64,000 nt of DNA. Source: Enterobacter hormaechei subsp. hoffmannii. GTDB lineage: Bacteria; Pseudomonadota; Gammaproteobacteria; Enterobacterales; Enterobacteriaceae. The notes beneath the pieces were generated by a model. It did no database searches, was not told the origin of the DNA, and saw only the letters and a program-made list of their open reading frames with translations. The translations under genes were made by a program, and so were the position numbers. Below, piece after piece: positions 23,209 through 34,417 of this stretch; the first letter of the stretch is position 1; every line of letters starts with the position of its first letter. The stretch is from positions 4,482,963 to 4,546,962 of the forward strand of contig NZ_CP017186.1 in the NCBI RefSeq assembly GCF_001729745.1, in the 5' to 3' direction.

Positions 23209-24099
23209 TTACTGCTTAATGACCAGTTTCAGGTCAACAGGATATTTGGCCTGAACTTTTTCGCCCTTCAGCACTTTATCGGCAGTTTGCACGCCAGTCG
23301 CGCCAATCTGCTCAGGCAGCTGAGCGATGGTCGCAGCCAGTTTGCCATCATTTACTGCTTTTTCACCATCCGGCGTGCCGTCAAATCCGACAACCATCAC
23401 ATCTGATTTACCCGCAGTCTGGAGCGCACGCAGCGCACCGAGCGCCATTTCGTCGTTCTGTGCGAATACCGCCTGCACATCAGGATGCGCGGTCAGCAGG
23501 TTCTGCATGACGTTCAGACCCTTTGTACGGTCGAAGTCTGCCGGCTGGCTCGCCAGCACGTTAAATTTGTGCGCCGCTACAGCCTGCTGGAAACCTTCAC
23601 CACGTTCACGGGCCGCGGAAGTCCCGGCGATACCCTGCAACTCGATCACTTTCGCGCCTTCACCTGCTTTCTTCGCGATGTAGTCACCGGCGATTTTACC
23701 GCCCAGTACGTTATCAGACGCAATATGGCTAACAACGTCGCCTTTGGTCGCCTGACGGTCCAGGGTGATTACCGGGATCTTCGCCTGGTTTGCCATCTTC
23801 ACGGCGTTACCGACCGCGTCGGAATCGGTTGGGTTGATCAGCAGGATTTTGGTACCACGAACGGTTAAGTCCTGAACGTTAGCCAGCTCTTTCGCCGGGT
23901 TGTTCTGAGAATCCAGCACCACCAGGTTGTAACCCAGTTTGTCTGCTTCTTTCTGCGCGCCATCCTTCAGGGAGACGAAGAACGGGTTGTTCAGGGTAGA
24001 GACAACCAGCGCGATGGTGTCCTTCGCCATGGCGTTAGCACTTACGGTTGCGCTCAGCGCGACAGCAGAAACCAGGGTAGCCAGTTTTTTCATGTTCAT
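23209..24099 (-). CDS. rbsB: D-ribose periplasmic binding protein
   Basis: Periplasmic receptor that delivers ribose to RbsAC and to the Trg chemoreceptor. It has 296 residues with a signal peptide ([20 protein letters not shown], cleavage after ANAMA) and is nearly identical to E. coli RbsB in the mature part ([20 protein letters not shown]). A second Met two codons in is an alternative start. It lies 27 bp downstream of rbsC. Confidence 0.97.
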   Translation of the reverse strand: MNMKKLATLVSAVALSATVSANAMAKDTIALVVSTLNNPFFVSLKDGAQKEADKLGYNLVVLDSQNNPAKELANVQDLTVRGTKILLINPTDSDAVGNAVKMANQAKIPVITLDRQATKGDVVSHIASDNVLGGKIAGDYIAKKAGEGAKVIELQGIAGTSAARERGEGFQQAVAAHKFNVLASQPADFDRTKGLNVMQNLLTAHPDVQAVFAQNDEMALGALRALQTAGKSDVMVVGFDGTPDGEKAVNDGKLAATIAQLPEQIGATGVQTADKVLKGEKVQAKYPVDLKLVIKQ

Positions 24100-24126
24100 A
24101 TCTAAGATGTCCTGTAGTGTCGTCAG

Positions 24127-25092
24127 TTACTGTTTTTTGTTGTCTACCAGTACCGCCAGCAAAATCACCACTGCCTTAACGATCATCTGGTAATAGGAGG
24201 AAACACCTAACAAATTCAAGCCATTATTCAGGAAACCGAGGATCAGTGCGCCGATCAATGTCCCAACAATGCGACCTTTACCGCCCGCAAGGCTCGTACC
24301 ACCCAGAACCACTGCCGCGATGGCATCCAGCTCATAGCCCGTACCCGCCGTTGGCTGCGCGGAAGAGAGGCGCGCCACTTCGATGATGCCCGCCAGAGAT
24401 GCCAGCAGACCGCACAGGGAGTAAACGATAATTTTAACTTTGTTGACGCTAATACCGGACAGACGCGTTGCCGATTCGTTACCGCCCAGCGCATAAATAT
24501 AACGACCCAGACGGGTATGATGCAGCATGTACCACGCCGCCAGGAAGACGATAGCCATGATCCAGACTGGCGTCGGAATACCCAGCGGGCGTCCGATACC
24601 AAACCAGCCAAACAGATCGGCGTTTTCGGTAAAGCCGGTATTCACCGGGCTACCGTTGGTGTACACCATGGTGACGCCGCGCAGCAGCAGCATCATCACC
24701 AGCGTGGCAATAAACGCCTGTACGCGGCCTTTTGCCACAATCACGCCGGTTACCGCGCCAATTGCCGCACCTGCCGCCAGCGCAGCAGCAACGGCCACCA
24801 GCGCGTTGACCTCAATACCGACAATCGACGCGGCAATCGCACCGGTGAGCGCCAGCAGGGAACCGACGGACAGATCGATACCCGAGGTCAAAATCACCAG
24901 CGTCATCCCCACCGCCATAATGGCGTTGACGGAGGTCTGCTGAAGAATATTGAACAGGTTATTAACGGTAAAAAAGTTCGGGCTCATGGTCGAGACAATC
25001 GCGATCAGCACCAGCAGGGCAATCAGCGATTTTTGTTCCATCAGCCATGCCTTTGTGAAATAGCGGCGACCAGAAACAGCCTGGGTAGTCAT
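24127..25092 (-). CDS. rbsC: Ribose ABC transporter permease
   Basis: Inner-membrane channel subunit of the RbsABC importer. It has 321 residues with multiple hydrophobic segments and the family motif VLGGTSLAGGKGRIVGTLIGA in the last third, the region that meets the ATPase. It starts 4 bp after rbsA. Confidence 0.97.
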   Translation of the reverse strand: MTTQAVSGRRYFTKAWLMEQKSLIALLVLIAIVSTMSPNFFTVNNLFNILQQTSVNAIMAVGMTLVILTSGIDLSVGSLLALTGAIAASIVGIEVNALVAVAAALAAGAAIGAVTGVIVAKGRVQAFIATLVMMLLLRGVTMVYTNGSPVNTGFTENADLFGWFGIGRPLGIPTPVWIMAIVFLAAWYMLHHTRLGRYIYALGGNESATRLSGISVNKVKIIVYSLCGLLASLAGIIEVARLSSAQPTAGTGYELDAIAAVVLGGTSLAGGKGRIVGTLIGALILGFLNNGLNLLGVSSYYQMIVKAVVILLAVLVDNKKQ

Positions 25093-25096
25093 CTTC

Positions 25097-26602
25097 TTAC
25101 TCCTGATTCACGCGATTAAGCTTGCCCACAGCGGCAGCCATCAGAACTTCCTGGGTGGCCTGCTCGCGAGTGAATTCACCGCCGAGATGCCCTTCATGCA
25201 TGACGATAATGCGATCGCTCATGCCTAATACTTCTGGCATCTCGGAAGAGACCAGAATGATGCTCAGACCGTCGGCCTTGAATTGGTTAATCAGCTGATA
25301 GATCTCTTTTTTCGCGCCCACGTCAACGCCGCGAGTTGGCTCATCGAGGATCAGTACTTTCGGGCGCGTCATCAACCCGCGGGCAATCGCCACTTTCTGC
25401 TGATTACCGCCGGACAACAGGCCAATCGCCTGCTCCATCGATGGGGTTTTAACGTTAAAGAGACGGATAAAATCGCTGACCGCCTGCTGCTCATCTTTGT
25501 GTTTCAGGCTGCCGCCGCTGCGGCTGAAATAGCGTAGCGCGGTCAGGGACATGTTCTCTTTTACCGACATGCCCAGCACTAAGCCGTCACGCTTACGGTC
25601 TTCGGAGATATAGACAATGCCGTTCGCCAGGCCATCCTGCGGCGAGCGGGTCACTACCTCATGGCCGTCAAGGGTAACGTAGCCGCTGGTGCGCGGCAGT
25701 GCGCCATAGAGCACTTTCATCAGTTCGGTACGTCCCGCGCCCATCAGGCCCGCGACGCCAAGGATCTCGCCCTTGCGCAGGGTAAAGGAGACGTCATCCA
25801 CGCCCGGCCCGCAGAGGTTATCCACCTTCAGGCGGATCTCTCCTGGCGCTTTGTCCAGACGCGGATACTGGTCTTCGAGCTTACGTCCCACCATCATTTC
25901 AATCAGCGAATCTTCGGTCAGCGTGGCCACTTCACGCTCGGCAATGAACTGCCCGTCGCGGAAGACGGTGACGTCGTCGCAGATCTCGAAAATTTCTTTC
26001 ATGCGGTGAGAGATATAGACAATGCCGCGCCCCTGGGATTTCAACTCACGGATCACGCGGAACAGGGATTCGGTTTCGGTATCGGTCAGGGCGTCGGTCG
26101 GTTCATCCATAATGATGACCTTCGACTCGAAGCTCAGCACCTTCGCGATCTCCACCATCTGCTGATCGCCGATGGAAAGGTCGCCCACCAGTCGGTCGCT
26201 CTTAAAGCGCAGATTCAGCTTCGCCAGCAGTTTGTCCGCTTTGGCATACATGGTTTTCCAGTCGATTTTGCCAAACCGGTTCACGAACTCACGGCCGAGG
26301 AAGATGTTCTCCGCAATGGTGAGCTGCGGGATCAGGTTCAGCTCCTGGTGGATGATGCCAATGCCCGCTTCCTGAGAGGATTTCGGGCCGTTGAAGGTGG
26401 TCTCTTTACCCAGCCACAGCAGCGAACCGGCATCGCGTTGATAGATCCCGGTCAGCACTTTCATCATGGTGGATTTGCCCGCGCCGTTTTCGCCCACCAG
26501 CGCCATTACGCGCCCGGAATAGACGTTCAGCGCCGCGCCAGAGAGGGCTTTAACGCCCGGGAACGACTTATCGATCCCTTTGAGTTGCAGTAATGCGTCC
26601 AT
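25097..26602 (-). CDS. rbsA: Ribose ABC transporter ATPase with two nucleotide-binding domains
   Basis: Energises ribose import. It has 501 residues. Domain 1 has Walker [10 protein letters not shown] and signature LSIGDQQ. Domain 2 has the degenerate Walker [10 protein letters not shown], as in all sugar importers of this type, and signature LSGGNQQ. The start is ATG 26600-26602 ([20 protein letters not shown]). It lies 7 bp after rbsD and 4 bp before rbsC. Confidence 0.97.
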   Translation of the reverse strand: MDALLQLKGIDKSFPGVKALSGAALNVYSGRVMALVGENGAGKSTMMKVLTGIYQRDAGSLLWLGKETTFNGPKSSQEAGIGIIHQELNLIPQLTIAENIFLGREFVNRFGKIDWKTMYAKADKLLAKLNLRFKSDRLVGDLSIGDQQMVEIAKVLSFESKVIIMDEPTDALTDTETESLFRVIRELKSQGRGIVYISHRMKEIFEICDDVTVFRDGQFIAEREVATLTEDSLIEMMVGRKLEDQYPRLDKAPGEIRLKVDNLCGPGVDDVSFTLRKGEILGVAGLMGAGRTELMKVLYGALPRTSGYVTLDGHEVVTRSPQDGLANGIVYISEDRKRDGLVLGMSVKENMSLTALRYFSRSGGSLKHKDEQQAVSDFIRLFNVKTPSMEQAIGLLSGGNQQKVAIARGLMTRPKVLILDEPTRGVDVGAKKEIYQLINQFKADGLSIILVSSEMPEVLGMSDRIIVMHEGHLGGEFTREQATQEVLMAAAVGKLNRVNQE

Positions 26603-26609
26603 GATGGCC

Positions 26610-27029
26610 TCAGAAGGTGACGCCAGCACAGAGAATGATATTCGCATACGGGGAACACTCCCCGCTGCGAATCACCGCCTGACTGTCTGCGGTTTGTTGT
26701 TTGAACTGCTCGTGAGTTGTGTAACGAATTTCTATGGTGTTTCCCTGGTGCTGTTGCAGTTGCTCAATGTGGCTGAGCAACGTTTCGTGGAGTTGCGGAT
26801 TATGTTGTTTGATTTCCGCCGCGAGAATGGCCGCCTCAACCTGCATCTCCGCCGTCACGACTTCCAGTACCTGCATGAACGAGGGTACGCCCTGCGTTAA
26901 CGCCATATCGATACGGGTTGTGCTGCGCGGAACCGGTAAGCCTGCATCGCAAACCACCAGCGTATCGGTATGCCCAAGACGGGAAATCACCGATGATATT
27001 TCTGAGTTGAGTACTGTGCCTTTCTTCAT
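26610..27029 (-). CDS. rbsD: D-ribose pyranase
   Basis: Interconverts beta-pyranose and beta-furanose forms of ribose so that RbsK receives its substrate. It has 139 residues from [20 protein letters not shown]. The conserved His20 (GHTD) and the C-terminal block [18 protein letters not shown] are present. A start 4 codons upstream is possible, but the chosen ATG matches the family start. It is the first gene of rbsDACBKR. Confidence 0.97.
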   Translation of the reverse strand: MKKGTVLNSEISSVISRLGHTDTLVVCDAGLPVPRSTTRIDMALTQGVPSFMQVLEVVTAEMQVEAAILAAEIKQHNPQLHETLLSHIEQLQQHQGNTIEIRYTTHEQFKQQTADSQAVIRSGECSPYANIILCAGVTF

Positions 27030-27041
27030 TTTTTGCTCCAC

Positions 27042-27139
27042 TAGCGAAACGTTTCGCTAAAAACAGTGTAGCCGCAGAAGTGTTCAGAAAACCATCATGA
27101 CGTAACGGATTTGTGATCGGCGTCGAAACGTTTCGCTAA
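27042..27139 (-). promoter_or_regulatory. rbs promoter with two RbsR operators and a CRP-like site
   Basis: Operator 1 (27042-27059) is the perfect palindrome TAGCGAAACGTTTCGCTA. Operator 2 holds the same core CGAAACGTTTCG at 27124-27135 and keeps one full arm. The centres are 79 bp apart. Between them, on the minus strand, TACACT (27065-27070) is a plausible -10, which would put the start inside operator 1. A CRP-like site (TGTGA at 27112-27116, half-matched partner 27123-27127) is then centred near -61.5 and overlaps operator 2. Confidence 0.75.
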
Positions 27140-27163
27140 GTGAAATGCAAAGGAGGTAAATGC

Positions 27164-27193
27164 AAAACGGTAACCGTCAGGTTACCGTTTTTT
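27164..27193. terminator. Perfect hairpin upstream of the rbs control region
   Basis: AAAACGGTAACC (27164-27175) pairs with GGTTACCGTTTT (27180-27191) around loop GTCA, with T runs on both strands. It would insulate rbs from kup read-through on the minus strand. No plus-strand gene needs it. Confidence 0.75.
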
Positions 27194-27202
27194 ATGTTTG
27201 CG

Positions 27203-27660
27203 CCCTCTCCCTGTGGGCTGAGGGTTCCCCACAAATTAATGCGAGCACTGAGCAATCCCCTCGCCCCTCCGGGGAGAGGGTTAGGGTGAGGGGAACATAC
27301 GGCGGTGGTGGTCATTCCGTTCACTTTATGTTCCTTGCTACTCTGTGACGACATGACCGGTGAACGTGCCAGGGTGGCTCAGTCACCACCACCCTGGCTA
27401 CCCGGGCTCCCGGCGGTAAATCGCCGCTTCGCGGTGCCCTCGGCTTATTCCTTCCGGCTTATCGGGTACGGGCGGAGGCAACGTCCCTGTAAAGCCGCCC
27501 TCTCGGCGCATCCCTGCGCCTCGCCCCGGCCGGAAGGCAAACGCCTCAGCGATTTACAGCCGGACCAGGGCATCGCTGACAGCCCTCAGTCATTTAGAAA
27601 GCAACTTTATTGCTTCTGCATAAAAAATTACTGGGGATCCCTCAGCCCACAGGGAGAGGG
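27203..27660. repeat. 458-bp inverted-repeat-bounded non-coding element
   Basis: The ends are 28-bp inverted repeats (27203-27230 and 27633-27660) that match at 27 of 28 positions; each arm contains CCTGTGGGCTGAGGG. Inside, a CCCCTC...GAGGGG palindrome lies near 27258-27294, a short one at 27371-27395 (AGGGTGG/CCACCCT), and a nested set at 27412-27561. It fills the rbsD-kup gap (27140-27691). I see no convincing gene in it. It resembles a MITE or a composite intergenic repeat. Confidence 0.65.
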
Positions 27661-27691
27661 GCTGGGTGAGGGCATCAGGCCGCACTGAGAA

Positions 27692-29560
27692 TTAAATCTC
27701 GACCTGCGTCCCCAGCTCAATCACGCGATTGGGCGGGATCTCAAACTGGTCAGGCGCACGCAGGGCGTTACGTTGCAGGATGAGATACAGCTTGCCGCGC
27801 AGGCGCAGATACCATGGGCGCTTGCCGATGATCAGCGACTCGTGGGACATAAAGAACGATGTCTCCATCATGCGGCAACTCAACCCTTCCAGACCGCAGC
27901 GGTGGAATACCTCTTCCACGTTCGGCGTTTCGCGCCAGCCGTAGCTTGCCACCACGCGCCAGAAGGTTGGCGACAGCTGCTCAATCTGTACGCGTCGCAC
28001 GTTGTGAACATACGGCGCATCTTCGGTACGCAGCGTCAGCAGGATCACGCGCTCGTGCAGCACTTTGTTGTGCTTAAGGTTATGCATCAGCGCAAACGGG
28101 ATCACGTTCAGCGCACGAGACATATACACCGCCGTACCCGGCACACGCACCGGCGGGGATTTCTCCAGCGAGGCTATCATCGCCTCCAGAGAATTACCGT
28201 GCTCATGCATACGACGCAGCAGGCGGAAACGTTCGCTCTTCCACGTCGTCATCACGATGAACATCACCAGACCCAGCGTCAGCGGCAGCCAGCCACCGGA
28301 GACAATCTTATCGAGGTTCGCAGAGAACAGCGGTACGTCGATACAGAGGAAGCCAACCAGGATCAGCCCCACCAGGAACTTATTCCAGTGCCAGTTACGG
28401 TACGCCACGGTGGTGGAGAGAATAGAGGTCAACACCATCGTTCCGGTTACCGCGATACCGTACGCCGCCGCCAGATTACTGGAGTGCTCGAAGCTGACGA
28501 TAACAATCACCACCGCGAAATAGAGCAGCCAGTTGACGAACGGAATGTAGATCTGACCTGACTCCATCTCAGAGGTATGGATAATGCGCATCGGCGAGAG
28601 ATACCCCAGACGCACGGCCTGACGCGTCAGGGAGAATACGCCGGAAATAACAGCCTGAGAGGCAATGACCGTCGCCAGCGTCGCCAGGATCAGCATCGGA
28701 ACCAGCGCCCAGTCCGGCGCCAGCAGGAAGAACGGGTTTTTAATCGCTTCAGGATGGGCAAGCAGCAGCGCGCCCTGGCCGAAGTAATTCAGCACCAGTG
28801 AAGGCAGAACAACGCTAAACCAGGCGACGCGAATTGGGAGTTTCCCGAAGTGGCCCATATCTGCATACAGCGCTTCAACACCGGTAATGGAAAGCACTAC
28901 CGCGCCCAGCGCCACAAACGACACCACTTTATATTCCAGGAAGAAATGCACCGCCCACATTGGGTTCAGCGCATGCAGGACATCCGGGTTGGCGATAATA
29001 CTGCGTAAGCCCAGCGCCGCCAGGATCAGGAACCAGGCCAGCATAATAGGCGCGAACAGCTTACCCACCAGCCCGGTACCGTGTTTTTGTATAGCAAACA
29101 GCAACGTCAGCACGATAATAGCGAGTGGCACCACCCACGTATCAAGCTGAGGCGCGACAATCTCCAGCCCCTCTATGGCCGACATCACCGAAATCGCTGG
29201 CGTAATCACGACTTCCCCATAGAAGAAGCTGCCGCCAATCAGGCCAATGATGACCAGCACGGAGGTCATTCTTGCAGACGTATTGCGCCCAGCAAGGGAC
29301 ATCAGGGTCAGAATACCGCCCTCGCCCGCGTTATCAGCCCGCATAACGAAAGAGAGATACTTAAGGGAGACCACCAGGATCAGCAGCCAGAAGATGAGCG
29401 AGAGGAAACCAAATACGGCGTCACGCTCTACACCAAAACCAAACTGACCGGACAAACATTCACGAAGCGTATAAAGCGGGCTGGTGCCGATATCACCGTA
29501 GACAACCCCGATCGCTGCAAGCGTTACTGCGGGTAATGATTGCTTATTATCAGTGCTCAT
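27692..29560 (-). CDS. kup: Low-affinity potassium transporter Kup
   Basis: K+ uptake protein (H+ symport) of the KUP/HAK/KT family in the inner membrane. It has 622 residues, the same as in E. coli. The N-terminal family motif [17 protein letters not shown], about 12 membrane segments and a soluble C-terminal domain ending [14 protein letters not shown] are present. It is divergent from ravA and lies in the conserved order asnA-viaA-ravA-kup-rbs. Confidence 0.97.
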   Translation of the reverse strand: MSTDNKQSLPAVTLAAIGVVYGDIGTSPLYTLRECLSGQFGFGVERDAVFGFLSLIFWLLILVVSLKYLSFVMRADNAGEGGILTLMSLAGRNTSARMTSVLVIIGLIGGSFFYGEVVITPAISVMSAIEGLEIVAPQLDTWVVPLAIIVLTLLFAIQKHGTGLVGKLFAPIMLAWFLILAALGLRSIIANPDVLHALNPMWAVHFFLEYKVVSFVALGAVVLSITGVEALYADMGHFGKLPIRVAWFSVVLPSLVLNYFGQGALLLAHPEAIKNPFFLLAPDWALVPMLILATLATVIASQAVISGVFSLTRQAVRLGYLSPMRIIHTSEMESGQIYIPFVNWLLYFAVVIVIVSFEHSSNLAAAYGIAVTGTMVLTSILSTTVAYRNWHWNKFLVGLILVGFLCIDVPLFSANLDKIVSGGWLPLTLGLVMFIVMTTWKSERFRLLRRMHEHGNSLEAMIASLEKSPPVRVPGTAVYMSRALNVIPFALMHNLKHNKVLHERVILLTLRTEDAPYVHNVRRVQIEQLSPTFWRVVASYGWRETPNVEEVFHRCGLEGLSCRMMETSFFMSHESLIIGKRPWYLRLRGKLYLILQRNALRAPDQFEIPPNRVIELGTQVEI

Positions 29561-29782
29561 AGACTAGTCTTTTCGTTTGAATAACAAATGTGTGCTTAGT
29601 CCCTTGGCCCACAAAAAGCGCACAGTATGCACGATTCAATGCAAAATCGTACCCCTAAATGCAGCCGCATTAATGTAGCGCAAAGAAAATAGCGCCGCAC
29701 TTCAGCCTATTACCAGGCCAGACCGAAACGTCTATACTCGCTTCAATTAGCCGCCACGACGGCGAAAGGATGCAAAACTATT

Positions 29783-31279
29783 ATGGCTCACTCACATTTA
29801 TTAGCAGAAAGAATTTCCCGCCTCAGCAGTGCGCTGGAGAAAGGCCTATACGAGCGTAGCCACGCCATTCGCCTCTGTTTACTTGCGGCGCTGAGCGGGG
29901 AAAGCGTGTTTCTGCTGGGTCCGCCGGGCATTGCCAAAAGTCTGATCGCACGCCGCCTCAAATTCGCTTTCCAGAACGCTCGCGCATTCGAGTATTTGAT
30001 GACGCGCTTCTCCACGCCGGAAGAAGTTTTCGGCCCGCTCTCCATTCAGGCGTTAAAAGATGAGGGACGCTATGAACGTCTGACGGCGGGCTATCTCCCG
30101 GAAGCGGAAATCGTCTTTCTTGATGAGATCTGGAAAGCCGGCCCGGCCATTCTGAATACCCTGCTGACGGCAATCAACGAACGCCGCTTCCGCAACGGCG
30201 CGAGCGAAGAGAAGATCCCCATGCGGTTGCTGGTGGCCGCGTCTAACGAACTTCCCGAAGCCGACAGCAGCCTGGAAGCGCTGTATGACCGCATGCTGAT
30301 CCGCCTGTGGCTGGATAAAGTCCAGGACAAATCGAACTTCCGCTCAATGCTGGTAAGCCAGCAGGACGAAAACGAAAATCCGGTGGCACCATCATTACAG
30401 GTCACGGACGAAGAGTATGACCAGTGGCAGGAAGAGATAGGCAAAATTAAGCTGCCCGATGCCGTCTTTGAGCTGATCTTCATGCTGCGCCAGCAGCTTG
30501 ATTTATTGCCCTCCGCGCCGTACGTCTCCGACCGTCGCTGGAAAAAAGCCATTCGTCTGCTTCAGGCAAGCGCCCTGTTCAGCGGCCGCGATGCTGTCGC
30601 CCCCATCGATCTGATCCTGCTGAAAGACTGTCTGTGGCACGACGCAGAAGGGATGAATCTGATGCAGCAGCAGCTGGACGTTTTGATGACCGGGCACGCG
30701 TGGGGTCAGCAATCCATGCTTAATCAACTGGGGGCGATTGCCCAACGTCGTCTTCAGCTTCAGCAGCAGCAAAGTGACAAAACCGCGCTGAAGGTGAACC
30801 GTCTTGGCGGGATGTTTGCCCGTAAACCGCACTATGAACTGCCAGCCGAGCTGACTGACGCCTCGCTCACGCTTCTTCTTCAGCAGCCGCTAAAGCTTCA
30901 TGATATGCAGGTGGTGCACGTGACGATCGAACGCGTTGCGCTGGTTCAGTGGCTGGATAAGGGCGGCGAGATCCGCGGTAAACTCAACGGTATCGGCTTT
31001 GCACAGCCGCTGTCGATGGAAGTCGACAGCAGCCAGCACCTTGTGATCCGCGACGTCAGCCTTCAGGGATCGCGCCTGGCGCTGCCGGGCACGGCCTCTG
31101 ACAGTCTTCCGGAGGAGATCAAACAGCAGCTCGAAGCGCTGGATAACGAATGGCATCAGCAGCACACGCGCTTCAGCGAGCAGCAGAAATGCCTCTTTAT
31201 CCATAGCGACTGGTTAGGTCGCATTGAAGCCAGCTTGCAGGATGTCAGCGCGCAGATTAAACAGGCGCGTCAATGCTAA
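29783..31279 (+). CDS. ravA: MoxR-family AAA+ ATPase RavA
   Basis: Hexameric ATPase that works with ViaA, binds lysine decarboxylase LdcI and affects respiratory complexes and fumarate reductase. It has 498 residues: Walker A GPPGIAKS (46-53), Walker [12 protein letters not shown], then the LARA domain at the C-terminus. The start is ATG 29783. The gap 29561-29782 to kup holds its promoter. Its end overlaps viaA by 7 bp. Confidence 0.96.
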   Translation: MAHSHLLAERISRLSSALEKGLYERSHAIRLCLLAALSGESVFLLGPPGIAKSLIARRLKFAFQNARAFEYLMTRFSTPEEVFGPLSIQALKDEGRYERLTAGYLPEAEIVFLDEIWKAGPAILNTLLTAINERRFRNGASEEKIPMRLLVAASNELPEADSSLEALYDRMLIRLWLDKVQDKSNFRSMLVSQQDENENPVAPSLQVTDEEYDQWQEEIGKIKLPDAVFELIFMLRQQLDLLPSAPYVSDRRWKKAIRLLQASALFSGRDAVAPIDLILLKDCLWHDAEGMNLMQQQLDVLMTGHAWGQQSMLNQLGAIAQRRLQLQQQQSDKTALKVNRLGGMFARKPHYELPAELTDASLTLLLQQPLKLHDMQVVHVTIERVALVQWLDKGGEIRGKLNGIGFAQPLSMEVDSSQHLVIRDVSLQGSRLALPGTASDSLPEEIKQQLEALDNEWHQQHTRFSEQQKCLFIHSDWLGRIEASLQDVSAQIKQARQC

Positions 31280-32724
31280 CGCTGGACACGCTTAACGTCA
31301 TGCTGGCGGTTAGCGAGGAAGGGTTGATCGAAGAGGTCGTCATTACCCTGCTCGCTTCACCGCAGCTGGCGGCCTTCTTTGAAAAATTTCCGAAGCTCAG
31401 AAAAGCAATGACGGACGATCTTCCCCGCTGGCGCGATAACCTGCGCCAGCGGTTTAAGGAGACGGAAGTCCCGCCGGAACTGACAGAGGAAGTGGCTGGT
31501 TACCAGCAGTGCCAGCGGCTTTCAACGCCGCAGTTTATTGCCCAGCTACAGCAAACCCTGACGCTGCTAGATAACGTTCACTCCCCGTTTGCCAGCCAGG
31601 CCAGAGCGCTGGTCACGGACAACCCCAGCTTTACTCCCGCCCTGCATACGCTGTTTTTACAGCGCTGGCGGCTCAGTCTTGTCGTTCAGGCCACCTCTCT
31701 CAACCAGCAGTTGCTGGACGAAGAGCGCGAACAGCTGTTAAGCGAAGTTCAGGAGCGGATGACGTTAAGCGGCCAGCTAGAACAGGTGCTGGTGGAGAAT
31801 GAAAACGCCGCCGGTCGACTCTGGGATATGAGTGCCGGTCAGTTAAAACGTGGCGATTATCAGTTGATCGTGAAGTACGGCGACTTTCTGGCACAACAGC
31901 CGGAGCTGATGAAGCTTGCAGAACAGCTTGGTCGTTCCCGGGAGGCCAGGTCAATTCCAAAGAAAGATGCGCCGATGGAAACCTTCCGTACGCTGGTACG
32001 CGAGCCCTCCACCGTACCGGAGCAGGTGGACGGCTTACAGCAAAGCGATGATATCCTGCGCCTGTTGCCTACGGAACTCAGCACGCTGGGAATGACCGAA
32101 CTGGAGTATGAGTTTTATCGTCGGCTGGTGGAAAAACAGCTTCTTACCTATCGGTTGCATGGCGAAGCCTGGCGCGAAAAAATCAGCCAGCGCCCGGTGG
32201 TGCATCAGGACTTTGATGAGCAACCGCGCGGTCCATTCATTGTTTGCGTAGATACGTCCGGATCGATGGGGGGATTTAACGAGCAGTGTGCAAAAGCGTT
32301 CTGCCTGGCTCTGATGCGCGTGGCGCTCGCCGATCGTCGTCGCTGCTACATCATGTTATTTTCCAGCGAAGTGGTGGGGTATGAACTGACCAGCCCACAG
32401 GGGCTGGAGCAGGCGATCCGCTTTTTAAGCCAGCGCTTTCGCGGCGGCACCGATCTGGCCAGCTGTTTTCGCAGCATCATTGAGCGCATGCAGGGCGGAG
32501 ACTGGTACGACGCGGATGCGGTGGTGATTTCCGATTTTATTGCCCAGCGGCTGCCGGACGACGTCGTGAATAAAGTGAAGGAGATGCAGCGCGTGCACCA
32601 GCACCGTTTCCATGCCGTGGCGATGTCTGCACATGGAAAACCCGGCATCATGCGCATCTTCGATCACATCTGGCGCTTTGATACCGGGTTGCGTAGCCGC
32701 CTGCTCAGACGCTGGCGACGTTAA
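31273..32724 (+). CDS. viaA: VWA-domain cochaperone ViaA
   Basis: Partner of RavA that stimulates its ATPase. It has 483 residues. The N-terminal two thirds are helical. The C-terminal von Willebrand A domain has the metal site DTSGSMGG starting at residue 327, followed by [11 protein letters not shown]. The start overlaps the end of ravA. It converges on asnA; the two stop codons are adjacent with no gap. Confidence 0.96.
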   Translation: MLTLDTLNVMLAVSEEGLIEEVVITLLASPQLAAFFEKFPKLRKAMTDDLPRWRDNLRQRFKETEVPPELTEEVAGYQQCQRLSTPQFIAQLQQTLTLLDNVHSPFASQARALVTDNPSFTPALHTLFLQRWRLSLVVQATSLNQQLLDEEREQLLSEVQERMTLSGQLEQVLVENENAAGRLWDMSAGQLKRGDYQLIVKYGDFLAQQPELMKLAEQLGRSREARSIPKKDAPMETFRTLVREPSTVPEQVDGLQQSDDILRLLPTELSTLGMTELEYEFYRRLVEKQLLTYRLHGEAWREKISQRPVVHQDFDEQPRGPFIVCVDTSGSMGGFNEQCAKAFCLALMRVALADRRRCYIMLFSSEVVGYELTSPQGLEQAIRFLSQRFRGGTDLASCFRSIIERMQGGDWYDADAVVISDFIAQRLPDDVVNKVKEMQRVHQHRFHAVAMSAHGKPGIMRIFDHIWRFDTGLRSRLLRRWRR

Positions 32725-33717
32725 TTAAAGAAGAGAACCGACGCTCTCACGTACCTGCTGCGGCCAGACCCCACACTGTACCTGACCGATATGGGACAGT
32801 TGCAACAGCAGCATGGTCAGACGAGACTGGCCAATACCACCGCCGATGGTCTGCGGCATTTCACCGCGCAGCAGCGCCTGGTGCCATTCCAGTTGCAGAC
32901 GATCTTCATCACCGGTCACGGCCAGCTGACGCTTCAGTGCTTCAGCATCCACGCGGATCCCCATCGAAGAGAGTTCAAACGCATCTTCCAGAACCGGGTT
33001 CCAGACCAGAATATCGCCGTTCAGACCGGCATATTCGCTCTCGCCCACGGTGCTCCAGTCATCGTAATCCGGCGCACGGACGTCGTGACGTTTACCATCA
33101 GACAATTTCCCGCCAATGCCGATCAGGAATACCGCGCCCAGCTCTTTGGCGATCGCGCGTTCACGGCCTTTGGCATCCAGATCCGGGAAACGGCTCAGCA
33201 ACTCCTGACTGTGAACAAAGTGGATCGTTTCCGGCAGGAACGGTGCCAGACCAAACTCTTTGCTCACGGCCGCTTCGGTCGCTTTGATCCCGGCGTAGAT
33301 CGCCTCAACGGTAGATTTCAGCGTACCGACGTGACGCTCGCCGTCACCCATTACGCGCTCCCAGTCCCACTGGTCAACGTAGACAGAGTGAATGGGGGAC
33401 AGGCGGTCTTCATCGGGGCGAAGGGCTTTCATATGCGTGTAAAGCCCTTCGCCCGCGCTGAAGTCGTGTTGTCCCAGGGTTTGACGCTTCCACTTCGCCA
33501 GGGAGTGAACCACTTCGAACTGGGCGTCTGGCAGTGTTTTCACTTTTACCTGTACCGCTTTTTCGCAACCAGACAAGTTATCCTGCGTCCCGTCACCCAC
33601 GCGGCTCAGAATCGGCGCCTGCACTTCAATAAGGCCAAGCTTCTCTTCCAGCTGGCGAGAAAAATGGGATTTAACGAAACTGATCTGGCGTTGTTTTGCG
33701 ATGTAAGCGGTTTTCAT
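32725..33717 (-). CDS. asnA: Asparagine synthetase A (ammonia-dependent)
   Basis: Makes asparagine from aspartate, ammonia and ATP. It has 330 residues of the class II tRNA-synthetase-like fold with conserved blocks [29 protein letters not shown] and GGGIGQSRL. It is divergent from asnC, its activator in E. coli. The 151-bp gap between them (33718-33868) holds both promoters. Confidence 0.97.
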   Translation of the reverse strand: MKTAYIAKQRQISFVKSHFSRQLEEKLGLIEVQAPILSRVGDGTQDNLSGCEKAVQVKVKTLPDAQFEVVHSLAKWKRQTLGQHDFSAGEGLYTHMKALRPDEDRLSPIHSVYVDQWDWERVMGDGERHVGTLKSTVEAIYAGIKATEAAVSKEFGLAPFLPETIHFVHSQELLSRFPDLDAKGRERAIAKELGAVFLIGIGGKLSDGKRHDVRAPDYDDWSTVGESEYAGLNGDILVWNPVLEDAFELSSMGIRVDAEALKRQLAVTGDEDRLQLEWHQALLRGEMPQTIGGGIGQSRLTMLLLQLSHIGQVQCGVWPQQVRESVGSLL

Positions 33718-33868
33718 TATTTATACTCCTGCGTCCTGTTGATACTGATTAAGCAACAGAACAGGCGCTTAATTCAATAACCCATCAACAAAAAGCCACC
33801 TTCACTTTTGATTCGTTAAAATAAGACGCTAGAATAGAAGGAATCATTAATCTTCATAAGAAAAACCT

Positions 33869-34327
33869 ATGGAAAATTATCAGATCGACAATCTGGACCG
33901 CGGCATTCTGGAAGCGCTCATGGCCAACGCACGCACCGCGTATGCCGAACTGGCGAAACAATTTAGCGTCAGCCCGGGGACCATTCACGTTCGCGTAGAG
34001 AAAATGAAGCAGGCCGGGATCATCACCGGCGCACGCATTGATGTCAGCCCGAAGCAACTCGGCTACGACGTCTGCTGCTTCATTGGCATTATTCTGAAAA
34101 GCGCCAAAGATTACCCCTCCGCGCTGGAGAAGCTGAACGCGCTGGATGAAGTCACTGAGGCGTACTACACCACCGGGCACTACAGCATCTTTATAAAGGT
34201 CATGTGCCGATCCATCGACGCCCTCCAGCAGGTACTTATCAACAAGATCCAAACAATCGATGAAATTCAGTCCACCGAAACCCTGATCTCCCTGCAAAAC
34301 CCGATCATGCGTACTATCCGCCCGTGA
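33869..34327 (+). CDS. asnC: Lrp-family regulator AsnC
   Basis: DNA-binding protein that activates asnA when asparagine is low and represses itself. It has 152 residues: N-terminal HTH (AYAELAKQFSVSPGTIHVRVEKM) and a C-terminal RAM ligand domain. A small stem GCCCG/CGGGC around its stop (34319-34332) may end the transcript in part; read-through would continue into mioC and oriC, as in E. coli. Confidence 0.97.
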   Translation: MENYQIDNLDRGILEALMANARTAYAELAKQFSVSPGTIHVRVEKMKQAGIITGARIDVSPKQLGYDVCCFIGIILKSAKDYPSALEKLNALDEVTEAYYTTGHYSIFIKVMCRSIDALQQVLINKIQTIDEIQSTETLISLQNPIMRTIRP

Positions 34328-34348
34328 TCGGGCAATTTCATTCCCACA

Positions 34349-34357
34349 TTTTCCACA
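34349..34357. promoter_or_regulatory. DnaA box in the mioC promoter region
   Basis: TTTTCCACA at 34349-34357 differs from the consensus box TTATCCACA at one base. It sits about 60 bp before the mioC ATG, where E. coli has the DnaA box that represses mioC transcription into oriC. Confidence 0.7.
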
Positions 34358-34417
34358 GGTAGATCCCAGCTCGTTCACAGCGTACAATGGCCGCCTCTTT
34401 ATCTGAGCGAGCGATCA

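Noticed and set aside
27305..27688. 127-codon frame in the rbsD-kup gap
   Set aside because: It runs through nested inverted repeats and has no family features or ribosome site; the repeat structure explains the open frame.
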